DNA of 36,017 nucleotides from JAOZTV01 sp965371805 (GTDB taxonomy: Bacteria; Acidobacteriota; Aminicenantia; UBA2199), in contig CBDUZW010000056.1 in assembly GCA_965371805.1 (NCBI GenBank), positions 1-36,017 of the forward strand, written 5' to 3'. The translations under genes and the position numbers were made by a program. The notes below the pieces were generated by a model. That model was not told the DNA's origin and did not search any database. It saw only the letters and a program-made list of their open reading frames with translations. Shown here one piece after another: positions 17,627 to 25,226 of this stretch; the stretch's first letter is position 1, and the number at the start of each line of letters is the position of its first letter.

Positions 17627-18067
17627 ATGATTAAAAAGTTATTAATTATTTGTTTTGCAGTCGTAGTTTTTTTTGGTTCCCAGATATTTTCAAAAGATTC
17701 AGATCTTATAATTAGAGATGATGTTGGTAAGATTGTTTCTATAAAAAACCAGAATGGAATGATGGAAACCAAATATTCTTATTACAAAAGTGGAGATCTG
17801 AAAGAGAAAGTTGAAATCCATGACGGTGAATATCATGGCAAACTTATTTCCTGGTATCCAAATGGAAATAAAGAGATGGAAGTTGACTTTAAAAATGGCA
17901 TTTTAAATGGTAAAGCAGTTGTCTGGTTTAAAAATGGAAACATAAAAATGTTTAGTGAGTTTCTAAATGGCGATCATCATGGAAAATTAATTGTGATGAC
18001 AGAGAACGGTAAAAGATATTCTCAGACAATATTTAGAAACGGAGAAATTGCCCATCTATCATTCTAA
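17627..18067 (+). CDS. Secreted MORN/YwqK-repeat protein under sigma-54 control
   Basis: A 146-residue exported protein. The leader MIKKLLIICFAVVVFFGSQIFS has no lipobox, so it is probably periplasmic or secreted. About three to four MORN-2 repeats follow (GKLISWYPNGNKEMEVDFKNG, GKAVVWFKNGNIKMFSEFLNG). The SD (AAAGGAGAT) is excellent. It is preceded by the sigma-54 promoter at 17551, making it the probable target of the adjacent activator. It is related in repeat type to the lipoprotein at 15231, but not in its control. The repeats give no enzymatic role. Confidence 0.75.
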   Translation: MIKKLLIICFAVVVFFGSQIFSKDSDLIIRDDVGKIVSIKNQNGMMETKYSYYKSGDLKEKVEIHDGEYHGKLISWYPNGNKEMEVDFKNGILNGKAVVWFKNGNIKMFSEFLNGDHHGKLIVMTENGKRYSQTIFRNGEIAHLSF

Positions 18068-18125
18068 AAATAGTAACTTAAAGTAATTAACATTAGCATT
18101 GCATTCAAATTCGTTCCTTAAAAAT

Positions 18126-18160
18126 AATATAGCGGCCCGGATTATCCGGGTTGTTATATT
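18126..18160. terminator. Long hairpin after the sigma-54-controlled gene
   Basis: The arms 18126-18141 and 18145-18160 pair over 16 positions (a CCCGGA/TCCGGG core, G-T wobbles, then A-T pairs) around the loop TTA. It is far more G+C-rich than its surroundings. No clear T-run follows, so it may be a transcript-end stabiliser or a bidirectional terminator rather than a classical one. Confidence 0.55.
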
Positions 18161-18238
18161 CCAAAGAAATCCATAAAATAAATTATCACTTCCTACGGCT
18201 TTTAAAATATCAGTAATTTTTTATTGTATAATTCCAAG

Positions 18239-18264
18239 CTTTTTTTGGTGGAGACCAGATTTTT
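18239..18264 (+). repeat. REP-like dispersed repeat, copy F
   Basis: CTTTTTTTGGTGGAGACCAG followed by ATTTTT, a diverged copy 23 bases upstream of ECF-type promoter 2. Confidence 0.5.
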
Positions 18265-18287
18265 ATTTATTTATAAAATACTTTTTT

Positions 18288-18317
18288 TGCAACTAAAAGA
18301 ATAATTCTAGCGTCTAA
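18288..18317 (+). promoter_or_regulatory. ECF-type promoter 2
   Basis: TGCAAC (ending 18293) and GCGTCTAA (18310-18317) with exactly 17 bases between AAC and CGTC. The spacer (TAAAAGAATAATTCTAG) is close to that of promoter 1. It lies about 40 bases before ATG 18359. Confidence 0.7.
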
Positions 18318-18358
18318 CGGTTATAATTTATTTAAAATTGAGAAACAAAGGAGAGTTT

Positions 18359-19480
18359 ATGTCTAAGAAATTAATTTTATTATTTATACTTATGTTTATT
18401 ACTGCCTATATCTATTCAGTAGTTGAACTCCCTGATAAGCCTTCTAAGGGAATATGGGATTTCAAAATGAAAAAAATCTGGAAAATTGAAAATATTGGAA
18501 ATCTTCCGATTGGATCAATCCAGAATGTTAAAATTGGAAAAGATGGTAGAGTATATCTAATTGATCGAAAAAATTTTAAAATTGGAATATATACAAAAGA
18601 TGGAAAATTCATAAAATCCTTTGGAAGAAAAGGGGAAGGACCTGGAGAAATTAAAGAATTTTTTGGCGGAAACCAGCTCTTTTTAACTGAAAAGAGTTTG
18701 ATCATTGCTGACAGAACCAGAGTTCATTATTTTAGCAAGGATGGGGAGTATGAAAAAACGGTTATTATCCCATCCAATATTCCAGTAAGTAGAATAATTA
18801 GCGAATCTCTTTATATATCCGCCCCTTCTGTTATAAGAGACCTCCGGAAAAAAGAATCACAAATTATTATTTATGATACAGTTAAGAAAACAAAAAAAAT
18901 AATTGCCAAGTTTAATCCCTTTAAAAAAGCATCAAGTACACAGACTATTGGTGGGAATGCTACAACAATTAGAATTACAATCGGAGATATCACTCCAATG
19001 ATGGTTCTTGGATATTCTGATAATATACTTTATTATGGAATGAATACTTTATATAAGGTTCATTATATTAATTTAAAGACAAATAAAACCGGTTCCTTCT
19101 CAATTTCCAATAGAAAGCCGAATCCTGTTTCCGATGAATACAAAAACGAATTGAAAAAAGAGTTAAATGATATACCTCCAGCTATGTTAAAAAAAATTAT
19201 AGATGGACTTCCTAAACATGCATCCTTTTTTTACAGAATTATCACCGGCTTAAATAGTAATCATATTTATTTGCCAGTTTCAAATCCTGATTCAAAAAAC
19301 AGTAAACAGATAGATATTATTAACAAAAATAACAGTTTTTTATATAAAGCTTTTATTAATATTGAAAAGGATTCTGAAATAAACCTTATTAAATTTACAA
19401 AAGATTTTCTATATCTGGCTGTCCTTGACGAAGAGGGGGTTGAAAAATTAGTAAAATATTCAATCACTATTCCTGAATAA
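18359..19480 (+). CDS. Secreted six-bladed beta-propeller protein 1
   Basis: A 373-residue exported protein. The leader MSKKLILLFILMFITAYIYS is followed by NHL-like propeller blades: IQNVKIGKDGRVYLIDRKNFKIGIYTKDGKF, then KSFGRKGEGPGEIKEF, the G-x-G-P-G-E motif typical of the 6-bladed beta-propeller family, then RTRVHYFSKDGEY. A helical insertion (NELKKELNDIPPAMLKKIIDGLP) lies late in the protein. ATG 18359 follows AAAGGAGAG. Its neighbour at 19717 is a paralogue of the same layout and shares the promoter type, so both probably answer one signal. Propellers of this type are usually binding or scaffold proteins; no catalytic site is visible. Confidence 0.75.
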   Translation: MSKKLILLFILMFITAYIYSVVELPDKPSKGIWDFKMKKIWKIENIGNLPIGSIQNVKIGKDGRVYLIDRKNFKIGIYTKDGKFIKSFGRKGEGPGEIKEFFGGNQLFLTEKSLIIADRTRVHYFSKDGEYEKTVIIPSNIPVSRIISESLYISAPSVIRDLRKKESQIIIYDTVKKTKKIIAKFNPFKKASSTQTIGGNATTIRITIGDITPMMVLGYSDNILYYGMNTLYKVHYINLKTNKTGSFSISNRKPNPVSDEYKNELKKELNDIPPAMLKKIIDGLPKHASFFYRIITGLNSNHIYLPVSNPDSKNSKQIDIINKNNSFLYKAFINIEKDSEINLIKFTKDFLYLAVLDEEGVEKLVKYSITIPE

Positions 19481-19517
19481 ATTATTATTTCAATTTTTGA
19501 AAAAAGTCCCTAAATAA

Positions 19518-19560
19518 CACTTTTTGGTGCCACACTTTTTGGTGCCAGGCCAGATTTTTT
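19518..19560 (+). repeat. REP-like dispersed repeat, tandem copies G1 and G2
   Basis: CACTTTTTGGTGCCA is immediately repeated as ACACTTTTTGGTGCCAGGCC and followed by AGATTTTTT. It is the clearest copy and the only tandem one, ten bases upstream of ECF-type promoter 3. Confidence 0.7.
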
Positions 19561-19569
19561 CTGTCATAT

Positions 19570-19600
19570 TTGCAACTTTTCCCATAATATCTGCGTCTAA
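19570..19600 (+). promoter_or_regulatory. ECF-type promoter 3
   Basis: TTGCAACTT (19570-19578) and GCGTCTAA (19593-19600), again exactly 17 bases between AAC and CGTC. The spacer sequence differs from promoters 1 and 2, so the conserved boxes look selected rather than copied. It lies about 115 bases before the gene at 19717. Confidence 0.7.
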
Positions 19601-19716
19601 AATATATTATATATATTTTGATAATTTTAAATATAAAAAACACAACCTATAGTGGTTTGTTTTTATATACCTGATGAGCTGGAAGTAATAGCCCATAAGA
19701 ATGAAAAGGAAAGAAT

Positions 19717-20841
19717 ATGCAGAAACACATTCAGATTTTAATGATTATATTTATGGTATTGTTTTATTTTATGACACCTCTAAACGCTGTTATTAAAAAT
19801 GTTGACAAACCTGCCAGGGGGAAATGGGATTTTGGTTTAAAAAAAATATGGTCCGTAAACAGTGCTGGAAATAATCCACTTGTAAATGTTCAAAATATCC
19901 AGGCGGATGAACAGGGCAATGTGTTTTTTATGGACCGGAAATACCAGAAAATTGCAGCATTTGATCCAAACGGCAGGCAATTGGTCTACTTTGGAAAAAT
20001 TGGTGAAGGTCCTGGCGAAATCCGCCGTATGATACAACTTTATTTACAGGGTCCTAACATCATAATCGAAGAGAGAGGTGGAAGGCTCCATTACTTCTCT
20101 AAAAAAGGGCAATATATCAATACTCTCCGTTTCAATCCCCGCAGCGAGATTAAGGGATTTGTCGAAAACTTTAAGTTTATTTCTATCCTCTCAAACTTTG
20201 GAACCAAAGCAGAAAAGGAAAATGAAAACCTGGTAACCTACGATATTAAAGAAAAAAAGTCTACTGTTATTACTTCATTAATACCTGAAGAAGTGATACA
20301 TGCTTCAAATGGATCGGGTAAGGATGATTTTTATATAGAAGTTCATATTGCTGAATTAACACCATCGGTCATTTTCGGTACATCCGGATCATCGGTGTTT
20401 TTCGGAAAGAATGATCATTATATTATTAAAAAAATGGATTTTTCCGGCAAAGAGTTAATGTCATTCTCAATAGAAGGTCGTCTTGCAAAAAGTGTACTTA
20501 AGAAAGACAAAAAAAAGATGTTGAGAAAAGATCTCCCACCTCAAATTTTAAAGTCTCTGTTGAAAAGCCTGCCAAACCAATGTACTTTTTTCACAAAAAT
20601 ACATATTGATCAAAAAGGGCTGATTTATGTTTACACTTCAAATATATTTAATAAGAAGATTCAGGAGATAGATATCTTCTCTCCTTCGGGTCAATATCTG
20701 TATAAATCTACAATTACTTTTCCCGGAGGGCTCACGCCAGTTCTATCCCCGGTCTTTGCAGGCAATCATCTCATTGTTTTTGCTGAAGATGAAGAGGCTG
20801 AACGGAAACTGATAAAATACAAGATTAACAGGGTAAAATAA
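19717..20841 (+). CDS. Secreted six-bladed beta-propeller protein 2
   Basis: A 374-residue paralogue of 18359-19480. The leader MQKHIQILMIIFMVLFYFMTPLNA is followed by the same landmarks in the same order: DKPARGKWDFGLKKIW, VQNIQADEQGNVFFMDR, YFGKIGEGPGEIRR, GGRLHYFSKKGQY, AELTPSVIFG, the late helical DLPPQILKSLLKSLPNQCTFF, and EEAERKLIKYKI at the end. The SD AAAAGGAA precedes the ATG. Its own ECF-type promoter means that the pair are co-regulated but not an operon. No catalytic residues are apparent; a cell-surface or periplasmic binding role is inferred. Confidence 0.75.
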   Translation: MQKHIQILMIIFMVLFYFMTPLNAVIKNVDKPARGKWDFGLKKIWSVNSAGNNPLVNVQNIQADEQGNVFFMDRKYQKIAAFDPNGRQLVYFGKIGEGPGEIRRMIQLYLQGPNIIIEERGGRLHYFSKKGQYINTLRFNPRSEIKGFVENFKFISILSNFGTKAEKENENLVTYDIKEKKSTVITSLIPEEVIHASNGSGKDDFYIEVHIAELTPSVIFGTSGSSVFFGKNDHYIIKKMDFSGKELMSFSIEGRLAKSVLKKDKKKMLRKDLPPQILKSLLKSLPNQCTFFTKIHIDQKGLIYVYTSNIFNKKIQEIDIFSPSGQYLYKSTITFPGGLTPVLSPVFAGNHLIVFAEDEEAERKLIKYKINRVK

Positions 20842-20879
20842 GTTGGAATACATTCCATCCTGATTTATTAATATTTTTA

Positions 20880-20980
20880 TTCTGGATTTGTTGTTCTTAC
20901 ATTGTATTTCTTAGAAAATCAAACGCACCTTTTCTTAAATTAATCCCATATTCCAGAAATGCTTTTAAACATATCCAGAA
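20880..20980. repeat. Inverted repeat between convergent genes
   Basis: TTCTGGATTTGTT (20880-20892) and AACATATCCAGAA (20968-20980) are complementary except at one base, about 75 bases apart. Lying between convergent genes, it may help transcript ends; the evidence is weak. Confidence 0.3.
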
Positions 20981-21036
20981 AAAAAAGTAAAGAATACTTA
21001 TGCTTTGAAACAAATAAATTATGGTGGATTTTCCAA

Positions 21037-22212
21037 TTATTTCAATGATCTTTTATATGCAGGAATACCGGTAATATGCTCCCCTAAGACCAGAGTATGT
21101 ATATCATGTGTACCCTCATAAGTTTTTACTGATTCCAGATTGCACATATGCCTTATAACAGAATATTCCAGAGATATGCCATTTGCACCCAGCATATCCC
21201 TTGCCTGCCGGGCAATGTCCAGTGCCATAGAGACATTATTGTATTTTAACATGGATATCTGCACATTACTGCTTTGCCCTTTATCTTTGAGTTTTGCAAT
21301 CTGCAGAGCAAGAAGCTGCGCCTTCGTTATTTCGGTAAGCATATGGGCCAACTTTTGCTGTACAAGCTGAAAGGCTGCTATTGGTGCATCAAACTGCACA
21401 CGGTTCTTGGTATAATCCAGAGCTGTCAAATAACAGTCCATTGCTGACCCGATAGCTCCCCAGCCGATTCCATAACGTGCCTGATTTAGACATTTCAATG
21501 CGGATTTAATGCCTATGGCCTTTGGTAAGCAATTACTCTCCGGTACCTCTACATCATCAAATACCAGCTCAGAAGTTATAGATGCACGTAAACTCGCCTT
21601 ATGCTTAATATCAGTACTGGTATATCCTTTCTGGCCTTTTTCGACTAAAAAACCCTGGATTCCCTCGTCAGTACGTGCCCAGACAACAGCAACATCCGCA
21701 ATTGTCCCATTTGTAATCCACATCTTGGAACCATTCAAAATCCAATGATTCCCTTTTTTTTTAGCATTAGTCTTCATTCCACTCGGGTTTGACCCAAAAT
21801 CCGCTTCAGTTAAGCCAAAACATCCGACTTTATTTCCCTTGATAAGATCAGGCAGCCATTTTTCCTTCTGTTCTTTAGTACCAAATGTATAGATAGGATA
21901 AATAACCAGAGCACTCTGAACAGAAACAAAACTTCTATACCCGGAGTCACCTCTCTCAAGTTCCTGCATCATCAGGCCATAGGCAATATTAGAAATTCCG
22001 GCTCCGCCATACTCAGTCATAGTTGCACCAAAAAGCCCCATATCCCCCATCTTTTTAATAAAATCAAGAGGAAACTCACCCCTTTCATAAAAATCAGCTA
22101 TCATAGGCTTTCCCTGTTCTGTGACAAAATTATTGATAGTCTGACAAATCATCCACTCTTCCTCAGTCAGTGATTCTTTTATCTTTACAAAATCAACAAA
22201 AAAACTCATTAT
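21037..22212 (-). CDS. Acyl-CoA dehydrogenase, glutaryl-CoA dehydrogenase-like
   Basis: About 391 residues, the normal length for the family. It is an FAD enzyme that oxidises an acyl-CoA at the alpha-beta bond; the glutaryl-CoA dehydrogenase subgroup also decarboxylates glutaryl-CoA to crotonyl-CoA in lysine and aromatic breakdown. Subgroup marks: RGDSGYRSFVSVQSALV (the Arg and Ser that bind the second carboxylate in the human enzyme), GCFGLTEADFGSNPS, KMWITNG, RVQFDAPIAAFQLVQQKLA, and the catalytic Glu in TYEGTHDIHTLVLG. ATG 22212 follows GGAGG at spacing 6; an ATG three codons earlier overlaps the SD. It stands alone, without an electron-transfer flavoprotein or CoA-ligase gene nearby. Confidence 0.85.
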   Translation of the reverse strand: MMSFFVDFVKIKESLTEEEWMICQTINNFVTEQGKPMIADFYERGEFPLDFIKKMGDMGLFGATMTEYGGAGISNIAYGLMMQELERGDSGYRSFVSVQSALVIYPIYTFGTKEQKEKWLPDLIKGNKVGCFGLTEADFGSNPSGMKTNAKKKGNHWILNGSKMWITNGTIADVAVVWARTDEGIQGFLVEKGQKGYTSTDIKHKASLRASITSELVFDDVEVPESNCLPKAIGIKSALKCLNQARYGIGWGAIGSAMDCYLTALDYTKNRVQFDAPIAAFQLVQQKLAHMLTEITKAQLLALQIAKLKDKGQSSNVQISMLKYNNVSMALDIARQARDMLGANGISLEYSVIRHMCNLESVKTYEGTHDIHTLVLGEHITGIPAYKRSLK

Positions 22213-22365
22213 CGCCTCCATCCAGTTTAATTGATAAAATCAAATTTGATATTATTCCCATTCCATTTTATTGTCAAGATAAGCAATCGGTTAAGGAATT
22301 TAACTGAATATTCAAGCCCTTTGAAAACCAGTGTATCTGCCCTATTTTTATTCGAAGACTCTTTA

Positions 22366-22395
22366 TTTACAAAAACCGTTTAATTCGAGTATAAT
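22366..22395 (+). promoter_or_regulatory. Sigma-70-type promoter of the GHKL/transglutaminase operon, possibly leaderless
   Basis: TTTACA (22366-22371), an 18-base spacer and TATAAT (22390-22395). The -10 box ends eight bases before ATG 22404, and no SD is present, so the transcript would begin at or within one or two bases of the start codon. Confidence 0.55.
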
Positions 22396-22403
22396 TTTAT
22401 ATA

Positions 22404-25226
22404 ATGGATGGCGAAAAATTTAGAAAAATCATACAATCAGGAACAGGTGATTATGGATCAGAAATCTGGTTTTTCTTAAGAGAGCTCGCTCAAAACAGCA
22501 GGGATGCTGATGCAGATTACATTAGAGTAACGACCGGTTATCTCAATAATGACACTGAATTTATCCGCTTTGAGGATAATGGAATCGGAATGTCAAAGAA
22601 TCATGCAGATGATTACCTCTTTAAATTATTTGCTTCTAGTAAAGAAAATCAGGGAAATTCAATTGGGAAATATGGAATTGGTTTCTGGACAGTATTGAAA
22701 TTTGAGCCATATAAGATAATAATTGAGTCAAAATTCAAAAAAGAAAAATGGGCTATTCAATTAAACACAAAACTGGAAATTGAACCGATACCGACCACAA
22801 TAAAAAAATGTGGGACAATAATAACCTTATTAAGAATTGGGAAATTTGATAAACCGGAAAAATATATTAATACGGTAAAGACCGAAATAATAAAGTATTG
22901 TAAGTATTTGACAAAGAAAAAAGCATTTAAACCCTTACCTGTTATATTTAATGATGAATTAATAAATCAAAAAATGGAATTGCCCGGAATACTTTCAAAA
23001 AAAATAGATAATAAGAATCTGGAAGGACTTGTCGGGCTTGCAAAAGAGCCAAAGATAATGCTTTATGCAAAAGGCCTGCCTGTATGGACAGGTTCTGTAT
23101 TAAGTGATTTAACCGATCATTCAAAAAATAGCAAGGCAAGGTTTGAAACAGGAAAGGGACTTGCACCTGTATTTTTATTAAATAGTTCCAATCTTGACAT
23201 TAATTTTTCAAGAAATGTACCAATCGACAATGCAAATTTAACAAAAATGATCAATATTGCAGAAAATGAGTTATCAAAATTGATTTTCAGTTTTATCAAG
23301 TCAACAACTCCCTGGTCTTTATTTTATAGTTTAAATGAAATTATAAAAAAAACTATAACCGGGATAAAAAAATCTCTTTTTCTTAAACTACTTATTGTAC
23401 TTGTTTTTTTGATACCGTTGGAGATATATTTGTTAAATTATTTTTTTTCAAAGAACGGTTCAGAAAACATATCCAAATCTGATTTAGTTGAGCTTGGCAG
23501 ATCAAATCCCGGCAATAAAGCAAGCTCAGCGTTATCTGTAAAAGATGAGCCCTATTCTGGAGCATCAGTACAATTGAGCAAAGACTCAGATATAATCAGT
23601 ATTTCTTATACACCAAAAAACAGGGAATTATTTAAACTCTATCCTGCAAATATATATGATACAAAAAGAGGTTTTGTCTATACTGCTCCTGACCTTTTAA
23701 ATATACTAGACTCACAATCAGAAAAAAAGGGAATAACCTTTCGGATAGAAAACGCTCAAGCTGGAAAGTCTTTTTTATTAAGTAAAAATAATTTCAGAAT
23801 AGACATAGATAATATAAAGATAAATGGTAAAATAATTGACAGAAATTTATTAGAATACTTTGATGATAATTCAATGCAAATTAATCTGACTAATGATAAG
23901 AATTTAATTGAATATAAAATATATCCGTTAAAGAACAAAAACATATTGTCAGAAACCAATAGAAGTAAATATCTGAAACTTCCTATATCTTTGACAATAC
24001 CAGACCCATTATTAACCAGGTTAAAAGCAATTGAAAACCAGAGTATAATGGAAAAAATAGAAAAAATTGAAGTTTTAACAAGAGAATTGCTTAAATATGA
24101 TAGTTCAGAAAATATTATTGAGCAATATCGCCTGGATCAGAATTCCAATTGGTTGACCAGGGTATTAAGAATAAAAGCGGGTGATTGTGATGTTATAAAT
24201 GGCGTAAATACATTACTATTGAGAAAAATACAAATACCTGCAAGACTTGTTATTGGGTTCATAGGAAAAGATGGAAAAATAGATTCCAACTTACATGCAT
24301 GGACAGAATATTACAGAAATGGGTGGCAGACGATAGATGTATCAACCATAATTCAACCGCCTGTAAATAATATACAAAAAACTCAAACACAAAAGAAGTT
24401 GATATCTCCAGGGAATGAGATAAAGGATAATGAAACTTCAGATCAAAACGGTATTGTGCAGATCATTCTTATTGTTTTTTTTGTTCTCTTTTTTGTGTTT
24501 CTATTTATCTTCATACTAAAACTTCAAAAAAATAAAAAAACCAAGAAGAATATCGACACAATGACAAAGAGTTTAAGTGAAATAGCTGTAAATGCATTAA
24601 TTTTCCCCGAAATATGGAAATCAATGTATGTCTGGAACTATAAATTTATCCCAACTATTGGGAATAAATACATTTCTTTAGCAAATATTCTACATCAGGC
24701 AAAACAGGGATTTTTATTTAAGAGCAGTGATGACAATCCTTTACTAAGTAACAACAGCATAAAGAACCTGTTTATCCTTGATATTAATGACAGATATTAT
24801 TCAAATCTTATTATGACAATTCCTGGAATTATTGACCTTGATGGCATAAGAGATTTAGAAATAAAAAAAATTGAAGAAACAGAGATTATAGATCCAGAAA
24901 TAAGAGCTCTCTTAAAACAAGCTGAAGCATTATTAGATAAAGCTACAAACAGTATGCTAAAAGTTTTTATATCTTCTAATTTCAACAAACAATCCTTCAT
25001 GAATATTAAATTAAGCAAATATATTTATCCCAATTTAGATCAGTTTGTTCTTATTAACCCGGAATGCTGCATTATAGACGATTTTATTAAAGATTCGTCA
25101 AGAAATATAAAATATTTAATATTTAAATTTATTGAAAAAATATTAGAAAATTTTGATCTTCAGCAAAGTGAAATAATTTTAATCAATAAGAGAATATCAA
25201 AACTACTTTTAAAAATGGAAATATGA
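22404..25226 (+). CDS. Membrane GHKL-ATPase/transglutaminase fusion protein
   Basis: A 940-residue protein with an unusual domain series. Residues 1-100 are a complete GHKL (Hsp90/MORC-like) ATP site: N-box FLRELAQNSRDA (Glu27, Asn31), EDNGIGM (57-63) and the lid glycines GKYGIGF (88-94). The GHKL/transducer part runs to about 310. A membrane helix (324-348), a beta-rich region (about 395-530) and a transglutaminase-like domain with triad Cys595 (AGDCD), His631 (LHAW) and Asp645 (TIDVS) follow. A second helix lies at 685-706, then about 230 residues unlike anything I know. The likely topology is ATPase inside, transglutaminase outside, tail inside. Its stop overlaps the next gene (ATGA). The function is unknown; roles in envelope control, protein cross-linking or defence are possible. 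Confidence 0.75.
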   Translation: MDGEKFRKIIQSGTGDYGSEIWFFLRELAQNSRDADADYIRVTTGYLNNDTEFIRFEDNGIGMSKNHADDYLFKLFASSKENQGNSIGKYGIGFWTVLKFEPYKIIIESKFKKEKWAIQLNTKLEIEPIPTTIKKCGTIITLLRIGKFDKPEKYINTVKTEIIKYCKYLTKKKAFKPLPVIFNDELINQKMELPGILSKKIDNKNLEGLVGLAKEPKIMLYAKGLPVWTGSVLSDLTDHSKNSKARFETGKGLAPVFLLNSSNLDINFSRNVPIDNANLTKMINIAENELSKLIFSFIKSTTPWSLFYSLNEIIKKTITGIKKSLFLKLLIVLVFLIPLEIYLLNYFFSKNGSENISKSDLVELGRSNPGNKASSALSVKDEPYSGASVQLSKDSDIISISYTPKNRELFKLYPANIYDTKRGFVYTAPDLLNILDSQSEKKGITFRIENAQAGKSFLLSKNNFRIDIDNIKINGKIIDRNLLEYFDDNSMQINLTNDKNLIEYKIYPLKNKNILSETNRSKYLKLPISLTIPDPLLTRLKAIENQSIMEKIEKIEVLTRELLKYDSSENIIEQYRLDQNSNWLTRVLRIKAGDCDVINGVNTLLLRKIQIPARLVIGFIGKDGKIDSNLHAWTEYYRNGWQTIDVSTIIQPPVNNIQKTQTQKKLISPGNEIKDNETSDQNGIVQIILIVFFVLFFVFLFIFILKLQKNKKTKKNIDTMTKSLSEIAVNALIFPEIWKSMYVWNYKFIPTIGNKYISLANILHQAKQGFLFKSSDDNPLLSNNSIKNLFILDINDRYYSNLIMTIPGIIDLDGIRDLEIKKIEETEIIDPEIRALLKQAEALLDKATNSMLKVFISSNFNKQSFMNIKLSKYIYPNLDQFVLINPECCIIDDFIKDSSRNIKYLIFKFIEKILENFDLQQSEIILINKRISKLLLKMEI

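Noticed and set aside
15231..18067. YwqK proteins as antitoxins of a toxin-antitoxin pair.
   Set aside because: No toxin-like small gene adjoins either one, and the repeats are just MORN-type hairpins; the name is annotation habit.
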